A stretch of DNA of 19,797 bases from Streptomyces sp. NRRL S-337 (GTDB taxonomy: Bacteria > Actinomycetota > Actinomycetes > Streptomycetales > Streptomycetaceae). Numbering within the stretch: the first letter of the stretch is position 1; the number at the start of each line of letters is the position of its first letter. Location of the stretch: contig NZ_JOIX01000113.1 in assembly GCF_000720175.1 (NCBI RefSeq), forward strand, positions 1 through 19,797, in the 5' to 3' direction. The notes beneath the pieces were generated by a model. The model ran no database searches and was not told where the DNA came from. It saw only the letters and a list, made by a program, of their open reading frames with translations. Position numbers and translations under genes: made by a program. Shown here piece by piece: positions 14,792 to 19,797 of the stretch.

Positions 14792-15223
14792 ATGGCAACC
14801 ACGCGCACCGCCAAGACCCACTGGGAAGGCAACCTCCTCCAGGGCAAGGGCACCGTCGCCCTGGAGTCCTCCAAGGTCGGTACGTACGACGTGAACTGGC
14901 CCGCCCGCGCGGAGCAGCCGAACGGCGTGACCAGCCCCGAGGAGCTGATCGCGGCGGCCCACTCGTCCTGCTACTCCATGGCGTTCTCGCACGGCCTGGC
15001 GGGCAAGGGCCACACCGTCGAGGCCCTGGACACCCAGGCCGACGTCACCTTCCAGCCCGGTGAGGGCATCACCGCGATCGCGCTGACCGTCAAGGCCCGG
15101 GTCCCCGGCCTGTCCGAGGAGGACTTCCAGGCCGCGGCCGAGGACGCCAAGAAGAACTGCCCGGTGAGCCAGGCGCTGGCCGGCGTCAAGAACATCACGC
15201 TGACGGCCGAGCTGCTGAGCTGA
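14792..15223 (+). CDS. OsmC/Ohr family peroxidase
   Basis: A 143-residue thiol peroxidase that reduces organic hydroperoxides, acting as a homodimer in the cytosol. The two reactive cysteines are C60 in AAHSSCYSMAF (peroxidatic) and C123 in KKNCPVSQAL (resolving); PEELIAAAHSSC is diagnostic for the family. Length and spacing are typical of the OsmC branch. The ATG at 14792 has GGGAG about 9 bases upstream. It stands alone; the perfect hairpin at 15254-15288 ends it against the opposing TetR gene. With mscR it gives the region two reactive-species defence functions, although they are not adjacent. Confidence 0.94.
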   Translation: MATTRTAKTHWEGNLLQGKGTVALESSKVGTYDVNWPARAEQPNGVTSPEELIAAAHSSCYSMAFSHGLAGKGHTVEALDTQADVTFQPGEGITAIALTVKARVPGLSEEDFQAAAEDAKKNCPVSQALAGVKNITLTAELLS

Positions 15224-15253
15224 CGGACGGGCGGCCTTTCTTCGTGAACGACA

Positions 15254-15288
15254 GTGCGCCGACGGGTCGTTGAGGCCGGTCGGCGCAC
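15254..15288. terminator. Bidirectional terminator between osmC and the TetR gene
   Basis: GTGCGCCGAC (15254-15263) and GTCGGCGCAC (15279-15288) form a perfect 10-bp stem with a 15-base loop, midway between the osmC stop (15223) and the TetR stop (15323). Confidence 0.75.
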
Positions 15289-15322
15289 CGTTGCGTGCGG
15301 GGGCGAGCGCGGCTCGGCGGGC

Positions 15323-15973
15323 TCAGATGCCCCGCTCGATCATGTCGATGACGTGCTGACCCGCGTCGTGAGCCTGGGAGGGCAACAGGCCGCGCAGGGG
15401 CCCGTCGACGAGGAGTGCGGCGAGGCCGTGGACGGCCGACCAGGCGAGGAACTCCGCTCCGGGGCGCCGGTCCTCGGGCAGCAGACCGTTCTCCACGAGG
15501 CCGTCGAGGGCCGCACCCAGGAGCTCGAAGGGGGTCTTGCCGCTGCCGCCCGCGGCGGTGGCGTCGGCGGCGTACGTCATGTCGCCGGGGACGTGGAACG
15601 CGGTGCGGAACAGGCCCGGTTCCTCCTGGGCGAAGCGCAGATAGCCGGTGCCCACCGCCCGGAAGCGGGCCCGTGCGGCGGCCGCGGCGTCCGGGGCCGG
15701 CGGCAGCGCGGCCTGCTCGGCCTGCTCGGCCTCCATGGTGCGGGCGAGCCGGGCCATGGCGGCCTGCGAGACGGCGTGCAGCAGGGCGCCGCGGTCGGCG
15801 AAGTGCCGGTAGGCGGCGTTGGGCACGACGCCCGCCTGGCGGGTCGCGGCGCGCAGCACCACCGCCTCGGGGCCGCCCTCCCGGGCCAGTTCGAGTCCGG
15901 CCTCGACGAGGGCGTTACGAAGATCGCCGTGGCGGTAGGTGGTCCGCTTCGCCCTGCCGCTCTCCGCCGCCAT
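15323..15973 (-). CDS. TetR family transcriptional regulator
   Basis: A 216-residue repressor. The N-terminal helix-turn-helix spans about residues 19-62, with recognition region TRQAGVVPNAAYRHFADR; the remainder (WHG-type ligand domain) contains AVGTGYLRFAQEEPGLFRTAF (107-127). The start at 15973 has GGAGG 4 bases upstream. An in-frame ATG at 15997 with AGGGG 7 bases upstream would add eight residues and cannot be excluded. It diverges from two RibD-like reductase genes, the normal arrangement for a local repressor, and the shared gap holds repeated GTGGACA motifs. The inducer is unknown. Confidence 0.92.
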   Translation of the reverse strand: MAAESGRAKRTTYRHGDLRNALVEAGLELAREGGPEAVVLRAATRQAGVVPNAAYRHFADRGALLHAVSQAAMARLARTMEAEQAEQAALPPAPDAAAAARARFRAVGTGYLRFAQEEPGLFRTAFHVPGDMTYAADATAAGGSGKTPFELLGAALDGLVENGLLPEDRRPGAEFLAWSAVHGLAALLVDGPLRGLLPSQAHDAGQHVIDMIERGI

Positions 15974-15985
15974 TACCCCTCCAAC

Positions 15986-16123
15986 GTGGACATCCATGGG
16001 GACGCCCCTCCCCTGTGGACATCGAGGGGAGCATCCAATGTGGACAGCATCCACTTAACTCGTCTAGGCTTTCGCATGATCGAACGGGGCCGCGGATCGC
16101 CGCGTTCCCCACTTGTGGACATC
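15986..16123. promoter_or_regulatory. TetR operator array (four GTGGACA copies)
   Basis: GTGGACA begins at 15986, 16015, 16040 and 16115; three copies read GTGGACATC. The copy at 16040-16054 is a full palindrome, GTGGA-CAGCA-TCCAC, and the first contains TGGA-CA-TCCA. A plus-strand promoter fits over this array: -35 TGGACA (16041-16046), 18-base spacer, -10 TAGGCT (16065-16070). Repressor bound at the palindrome would cover the -35 box. The first copy lies 12-13 bases upstream of the TetR ATG, which fits autoregulation. Confidence 0.6.
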
Positions 16124-16168
16124 GTACACATGGGCAGATCCGCGCCCGCAATCAAGGGGGAGCCTCGC

Positions 16169-16726
16169 ATGCGCAAGGTCATCGCATCGATCTACATCAC
16201 GCTCGACGGAGTCGTGGAGAACCCGGCCTGGACGGCCCCGTTCTTCGACGAGGAAGCCGCCGCGTTCGCCCGCGGCCAGCTCTTCGCCGCCGACGCCCTC
16301 CTGCTGGGCCGGGTCACCTACCAGGGATTCGCCGCCGCCTGGCCGTCGATGACCGACGAGGACGGCTTCGCCGAGCGGATGAACGCCCTGCCCAAGTACG
16401 TCGCCACCACGACGCTCGGCACACCGGAGTGGAACGCCACCTTCCTCACCGACGACATCCCCGCCGCCGTCGCCGGGCTGAAGCAGCAGGACGGCCAGGA
16501 CCTGCTCGTCTACGGCAGCGGCGGGCTCGTCAACACCCTCCTGGCGCACGACCTGATCGACGAACTCCGCCTGTGGACGCACCCGGTCGTCGAAGGCACC
16601 GGCAAGCGCCTGTTCACCGAGAGCTCCCCGAAGAAGACACTCCGGCCGCTCGGTACCACCACCTTCCGCAGCGGCGCGCAGGTCCTCACGTACGCTCCCG
16701 CCACCGCCCCCGCTTCGGCCCGTTGA
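16169..16726 (+). CDS. Dihydrofolate-reductase-like (RibD C-terminal domain) protein 1
   Basis: A 185-residue single-domain protein of the RibD C-terminal/YyaP-YwjB-type superfamily, NADPH-dependent reductases with a DHFR-like fold. The N terminus SIYITLDGVVENP (7-19), the nucleotide-site LLLGRVTYQGF (about 45-55) and the C-terminal YGSGGLVNTLLAHDLIDEL segment followed by HPVVEGTGKRLF are characteristic. The ATG at 16169 has GGGGGAG 6 bases upstream. It is the first gene of a two-gene unit under the predicted TetR-controlled promoter. Neither riboflavin nor folate genes are nearby, so its substrate is unknown; a xenobiotic or stress role is only inferred from the TetR context. Confidence 0.88.
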   Translation: MRKVIASIYITLDGVVENPAWTAPFFDEEAAAFARGQLFAADALLLGRVTYQGFAAAWPSMTDEDGFAERMNALPKYVATTTLGTPEWNATFLTDDIPAAVAGLKQQDGQDLLVYGSGGLVNTLLAHDLIDELRLWTHPVVEGTGKRLFTESSPKKTLRPLGTTTFRSGAQVLTYAPATAPASAR

Positions 16727-16752
16727 CGGCCGGTCACCACCGGGAGAACCCC

Positions 16753-17322
16753 ATGGGCAAGATCACCCACTTCGTGCACCAGTCACTGGACGGCTACATC
16801 GAAGGCCCCGACGGCGCCTTCGACTGGCCCCTCATGGGCCCCGAACTCTCCGCCCACTCGCTTCAACTCACCACCGAGGCGGACCAGTTCCTGTACGGCC
16901 GCAAGGTCTGGGACATGATGTCCGGCTTCTGGCCACGGGCGGAGGAGTACTCCACCGACGCGCACGACCTGGCCTTCGCCCCCGTATGGCGCAGCGCACC
17001 AAAGATCGTCGTCTCCTCGACGCTGGAGAAGGCCGACTGGAACACCCGCGTGATCGGTACCGACGTCGCCAAGGAACTCACCGCCCTCAAGCGGAGCGGG
17101 GCCCGCCTGCTGCTGTTCGGCGGCTCGGACCTCGCCGGCTTCCTCACCCGGCACGGGCTGATCGACGAGTACCAGATCTTCGTCCACCCGGTCGTGCTGG
17201 GCGGCGGCCGGCCCGTCTTCAGCACGCCGCAGGAGCGGATGAACCTGAGCCTCGTCGAGTCCAGGACCTTCGACTCCCAGGTGGTCCTGCTGCGCCACCG
17301 GCCGGCGAACCCGCCGTCCTGA
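16753..17322 (+). CDS. Dihydrofolate-reductase-like (RibD C-terminal domain) protein 2
   Basis: A 189-residue paralogue of the preceding protein, 26 bp downstream and in the same operon. It has VHQSLDGYIEGPDGAFDW (8-25), FLYGRKVWDMM (46-56) and FGGSDLAGFLTRHGLIDEY followed by HPVVLGGGRPVF. Overall similarity to protein 1 is moderate, so this is an old duplication or independent recruitment, not a recent tandem copy. GGGAG precedes the ATG at 16753 by 6 bases. Two different subunits could form a heterodimer, since the family works as dimers. Directly after its stop, the same frame reads into a fragment of another gene. Confidence 0.88.
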   Translation: MGKITHFVHQSLDGYIEGPDGAFDWPLMGPELSAHSLQLTTEADQFLYGRKVWDMMSGFWPRAEEYSTDAHDLAFAPVWRSAPKIVVSSTLEKADWNTRVIGTDVAKELTALKRSGARLLLFGGSDLAGFLTRHGLIDEYQIFVHPVVLGGGRPVFSTPQERMNLSLVESRTFDSQVVLLRHRPANPPS

Positions 17323-17442
17323 CGACCGGCGAACCCCACGCGACCCCGGCTCGTCACCTGGCTCAAGACCGAGCACGGCCTCGGCCACGGCCACGCCAAC
17401 GCCCTCGTGGCCCACACCCTCGCCGAGGACAGCGGGACGTGA
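17323..17442 (+). pseudogene. Remnant of a DUF4287 protein gene (C-terminal part only)
   Basis: After the stop of the preceding gene the same frame stays open to TGA at 17440-17442. It encodes LVTWLKTEHGLGHGHANALV and then AHTLAEDSGT, which I recognise as the C-terminal half of small DUF4287 proteins of roughly 70 residues. The N-terminal half (YFPSIEKKYGRP-type) is missing; in its place is RPANP, repeating the end of the upstream gene. There is no start codon or Shine-Dalgarno of its own, so it is probably a deletion remnant. Readthrough of the TGA would fuse it to the reductase, but nothing suggests this occurs. Confidence 0.6.
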
Positions 17443-17463
17443 GCCGCTGAGGGCGGGCGGGGC

Positions 17464-18207
17464 TCAGCTCCAGCGTCCCGTGCGGCCCAGTAGGAGGGCG
17501 GTGGCCGCGGTACCGGCCGTGGAGGTGCGCAGGACGGTCCGGCCCAGGCGGTACGGCTTGGCGCCGGCCTCGGCGAAGAGGGCCAGCTCCTCCGGGGAGA
17601 CACCGCCCTCGGGCCCCACGACCAGCACGATCCGGCCGGTGGCCGGGAGTTCCGCGGTGGCGAGCGGGGCGCTGCCCTCCTCATGGAGCACGGCCGCGAA
17701 GTCGGCGTCGGCGAGCAGGGCCGCCACCTGCTTGGTGGACAGCGGGTCCGCGACCTCCGGGAAGATCAGCCGGCGGGACTGCTTGCCCGCCTCACGAGCC
17801 GTGGCCCGCCACTTGCCCAGCGCCTTGGCGGCCCGTTCGCCCTTCCACTGGGTGACGCAACGCGCCGCCGGCCAGGGCACGATGGCGTCCACCCCGGTCT
17901 CGGTCATGGTCTCGACGGCCAGCTCGCCCCGGTCGCCCTTGGGGAGCGCCTGGACGACCGTGATGGTCGGGTCCGGCGCCTCCTCGGTGCGCAGATCGGC
18001 GACCGCGACGGTCAGCCGGTCCTTGCCCTCGGCGGCGGCCACCGTGCCGTAGGCGCCGGTGCCCTGACCGTCCGTCAGCACGACCTCCTCGCCCGCCCGC
18101 AGCCGGCGCACCGACACCGCGTGCCGGCCCTCCGGCCCGTCGACGGTGACCGTGCCGCCCGCCCGTACGTGCGCGAGCGACTCGACGAGGAACACGGGCG
18201 CGGTCAT
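17464..18207 (-). CDS. rsmE: 16S rRNA (uracil1498-N3)-methyltransferase RsmE
   Basis: A 247-residue SPOUT-class methyltransferase that uses SAM to methylate U1498 of 16S rRNA in the 30S subunit. An N-terminal PUA-like domain (about 1-75) precedes the knotted domain. Key motifs are ALPKGDRGE (87-95), ETGVDAIVPW (103-112), GPEGGVSPEEL (198-208) and LGRTVLRTSTAGTAA (221-235), the last forming the SAM knot. Length is standard. The ATG at 18207 overlaps the stop of the upstream nitronate monooxygenase by four bases (ATGA), so the two are coupled. In Streptomyces this pair normally follows hrcA and dnaJ; here the upstream side is interrupted by an IS. Confidence 0.95.
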   Translation of the reverse strand: MTAPVFLVESLAHVRAGGTVTVDGPEGRHAVSVRRLRAGEEVVLTDGQGTGAYGTVAAAEGKDRLTVAVADLRTEEAPDPTITVVQALPKGDRGELAVETMTETGVDAIVPWPAARCVTQWKGERAAKALGKWRATAREAGKQSRRLIFPEVADPLSTKQVAALLADADFAAVLHEEGSAPLATAELPATGRIVLVVGPEGGVSPEELALFAEAGAKPYRLGRTVLRTSTAGTAATALLLGRTGRWS

Positions 18208-19346
18208 GCGGTGCCCCCGGCAGCCGGCGCGTCACCGGATCCGGTGTTTCCGGTCCCGGTTTCCGCAGCCCCGGCCCCGGTACGGCTCAACCCGGCGCGC
18301 GCCGCGTCGAGTTCGGCCACCAGAACCTCCACCAGCCGGGCGGCCGGCATCTCCCGGGCCAGCCGGTGCCCCTGCCCCGCCCACAGATTCAGGCCCTGGG
18401 CGTCGCCGGCCTTGGCCGCGGCCTTGCGCACCGTGGAGGTGAGGTAGTGGACGGCGGGGTAGGCGGCCGGGGCGTACGGGCCGTGCTCCCGCAGGAAGCG
18501 GTTCACCAGGCCGCGGGCCGGCCGCCCGGAGAACGCCCGGGTCAGCTCCGTGTGGGTGAAGAGGGGGTTGGTCAGCGCCTGCTTGTGCAGCGGATTGGCG
18601 CCCGACTCCGGGGTGGCGAGGAAGGCGGTGCCGAGCTGCGCCATGGTCGCCCCGGCGGCGAGCACCGCCGCGATCTGCGCCCCGCGCATCAGCCCGCCCG
18701 CGGCGATCACCGGGATCTGCACGGCCTCCCGGACCTGCCCGAGCAGCGCCAGCAGGCCCAGCCCCGCGCCGGTCCCGTCGGCGTGCGGGTCGTCGCGGTG
18801 GGTGCCCTGGTGGCCGCCCGCCTCCACGCCCTGCACACAGACGGCGTCCGCACCGGACCACTGCGCGGCCTGTGCCTCGGCCGCCGTGGTGGCCGTGACG
18901 ATGGTGTACGTGCCCACCCTGGCGAAGGCGTCGAGGACCGCGCGCGAGGGGCAGCCGAAGGTGAACGACACCACCGGCACCGGGTCCTCGCGCAGGATCG
19001 CGAGCTTGGCCTCGTAGCCGTCGTCGGTGGGCCCGTCGGTCTCGCCGAGCTCGGTCTCGTACCAGGTGGCCTCGCCTGCGAGCTGTTCGCGGTACGCCTC
19101 GACGGCGGAGTGGTCGGCGAGCGACGGCTGCGGCATGAAGAGGTTGACGCCGAAGGGCCGGTCGGTCAGCGACCGCAGCTGTTTGATCTCCTGGTACATG
19201 CCGTCGGCGGTTTTGTAGCCGGCGGCGAGGAAGCCGAGACCGCCGGCGCCGCAGACGGCGGCGGCCAGTTCGGGCCCCGAGCCGCCGCCCGCCATGGGGG
19301 CCTGCACGATCGGGTAGCGGCAGAGATCGGTCAGTGCGCTGGGCAT
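18204..19346 (-). CDS. FMN-dependent nitronate monooxygenase (2-nitropropane dioxygenase family)
   Basis: A 380-residue TIM-barrel flavoenzyme that oxidises alkyl nitronates such as propionate 3-nitronate. PIVQAPMAGG (12-21) is the N-terminal signature, AGGHQG (176-181) holds the catalytic-type H179, and VIAAGGLMRG (213-222) plus AAGATMAQLGTAFLA (230-244) bind the FMN phosphate. The last ~25 residues are a low-complexity Gly/Thr/Ala tail. The ATG at 19346 was chosen from the family N terminus; a GTG at 19352 is in frame, and neither has a good Shine-Dalgarno. Its upstream region is extremely G-rich and is cut 157 bp upstream by an IS, which may remove or replace the native promoter. Confidence 0.9.
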   Translation of the reverse strand: MPSALTDLCRYPIVQAPMAGGGSGPELAAAVCGAGGLGFLAAGYKTADGMYQEIKQLRSLTDRPFGVNLFMPQPSLADHSAVEAYREQLAGEATWYETELGETDGPTDDGYEAKLAILREDPVPVVSFTFGCPSRAVLDAFARVGTYTIVTATTAAEAQAAQWSGADAVCVQGVEAGGHQGTHRDDPHADGTGAGLGLLALLGQVREAVQIPVIAAGGLMRGAQIAAVLAAGATMAQLGTAFLATPESGANPLHKQALTNPLFTHTELTRAFSGRPARGLVNRFLREHGPYAPAAYPAVHYLTSTVRKAAAKAGDAQGLNLWAGQGHRLAREMPAARLVEVLVAELDAARAGLSRTGAGAAETGTGNTGSGDAPAAGGTA

Positions 19347-19386
19347 GACCACATCGTGTCACGGGACGCACCGACGCCCCGCATCA

Positions 19387-19499
19387 GGGGCTCGGCGGGG
19401 GGGGCGGGGCCGGGGGATGCGGGTGGGCGTGCGGACGCGGGTGGGGGCGCGGGTGGGGCGGGTGGTGGCAGGGCCTTGTGGGCGGCGGGGCATCCAGGG
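19387..19499 (+). other. G-tract cluster with G-quadruplex potential
   Basis: About 15 runs of three or more G occur on the plus strand within 113 bases, the longest being eight (19397-19404), separated mostly by one to four bases. This far exceeds the four tracts needed for a quadruplex. It lies upstream of the nitronate monooxygenase start and ends at the IS target site. Confidence 0.6.
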
Positions 19500-19506
19500 C
19501 CCTTAG

Positions 19507-19524
19507 TACTGCAACCGCATGTGG
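19507..19524 (+). repeat. IS left inverted repeat (IRL)
   Basis: TACTGCAACCGCATGTGG matches the right repeat at 72-89 with no mismatch. Confidence 0.9.
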
Positions 19525-19572
19525 TGTGACCGTGTGGGCTGGGGCTCGTTGGTGTGACTGTGTGAGAAGTCG

Positions 19573-19797
19573 CTGACGGTTGAGCAGGTCGAGTCGTGGT
19601 CGGACGGTGTAGCGGGTCTGCATGCCCGGTTCGGGCATCGTTTTGGCAGGTCGGAGCCACGGGACCGGGCCTTGGACTATCTGCGGGGTCTGCTGGCTCC
19701 TTTGGAGAGGAAGAACGGCTGGACGCTGGCCGAGCAGGTCGGTCAGCTTCGCCCGGACGGCGTCCAGCGGTTGTTGAACCATTCGGACTGGGACGAG
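19573..19797 (+). CDS. IS701-like transposase, N-terminal part (3' end outside window)
   Basis: The open frame reads EQVESWSDGVAGLHARFGHR, then FGRSEPRDRALDYLRG and LERKNGWTLAEQ, the usual N-terminal region of Streptomyces IS701-type transposases; the catalytic domain lies beyond the window. The frame is open from a TGA at 19555-19557, and neither ATG, GTG nor TTG occurs before the conserved region. CTG codons at 19558 and 19573 are the only near-start codons; GAGAAG lies 3-8 bases before 19573, making a CTG start plausible. Otherwise expression may need a frameshift, or the copy carries a start-codon mutation. Confidence 0.8.
   Translation, partial: MTVEQVESWSDGVAGLHARFGHRFGRSEPRDRALDYLRGLLAPLERKNGWTLAEQVGQLRPDGVQRLLNHSDWDE

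Larger units (their letters stand above)
19507..19797 (+). mobile_element. Left end of a second copy of the IS701-like element (truncated by window edge)
   Basis: It starts directly after the target tetranucleotide TTAG (19503-19506) with the 18-bp repeat identical to that of the left copy. The transposase reads rightward out of the window, so both copies are direct repeats. The inner target sequences CTAG and TTAG differ, which points to separate insertions. Confidence 0.88.

Noticed and set aside
15974..16054. TetR start further upstream at 16054
   Set aside because: It would put the operator palindrome inside the coding region and add a cysteine-rich leader unlike TetR N termini; 15973 (or 15997) has a ribosome-binding site.

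Overview
The window is high-GC actinobacterial DNA, almost certainly Streptomyces. The grounds are the strong G/C bias at third codon positions, the era / ybeY / phoH / CorC cluster next to an rsmE pair, a mycothiol-dependent (not glutathione-dependent) formaldehyde/nitrosothiol dehydrogenase, a GH4 + PfkB sugar pair and a Tat/Sec-secreted HAD phosphatase. Most of it is chromosomal housekeeping and peripheral metabolism; I see no CRISPR array, tRNA, rRNA, prophage or secondary-metabolite cluster. The window is bounded on both sides by copies of one insertion sequence in the same orientation. The left edge carries the last 30 codons and right inverted repeat of one copy; the right edge carries the left inverted repeat and first codons of another. 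The 18-bp inverted repeats are identical, and the adjoining target tetranucleotides are CTAG and TTAG, as expected for an IS701-family element.

Layout, left to right. Positions 1-93: IS end. 91-210: IS-interrupted copy of a ~60-bp 3'-end repeat. 211-5966, all minus strand: phoH, ybeY, CorC-type CBS protein, a cytidine-deaminase-like protein lacking its zinc ligands, then (after a strong hairpin) an aldo/keto reductase and era. Read in transcription order this is the RNA-quality and ribosome-assembly block of Streptomyces. 6176-8725: a PfkB sugar kinase (minus) and a GH4 glycosidase (plus), divergent across a 66-bp gap with a 12-bp palindrome. 8726-9040: gene-free convergent gap with 18-bp tandem repeats and the intact copy of the 3'-end repeat. 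9041-10755: mscR and an MBL hydrolase, overlapping by one base, a predicted formaldehyde/S-nitrosomycothiol detoxification pair. 10921-12228: a glucarate-dehydratase-like enolase-superfamily gene with an elaborate upstream palindrome.

12511-13341: secreted acid phosphatase, converging on the HIT-rnz (RNase Z) pair with which it shares a terminator hairpin. 14792-15223: OsmC/Ohr peroxidase, converging on a TetR regulator. 15997-17322: the TetR gene diverges from two tandem RibD/DHFR-like reductase genes; GTGGACA repeats and a palindrome overlap the predicted promoter. 17323-17442: remnant of a DUF4287 gene. 17464-19346: rsmE and an FMN-dependent nitronate monooxygenase, coupled by an ATGA overlap. 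19353-19502: extremely G-rich leader, cut by the right IS copy.

The most noteworthy points are (i) the IS transposase whose stop codon comes from the target-site duplication, and whose other end lacks a standard start codon in frame; (ii) the inverted pair of 3'-end elements, one interrupted by the IS; (iii) the zinc-less deaminase paralogue in the era neighbourhood; and (iv) the TetR operator array. I found no convincing wholly new system; these are the places I would look first.
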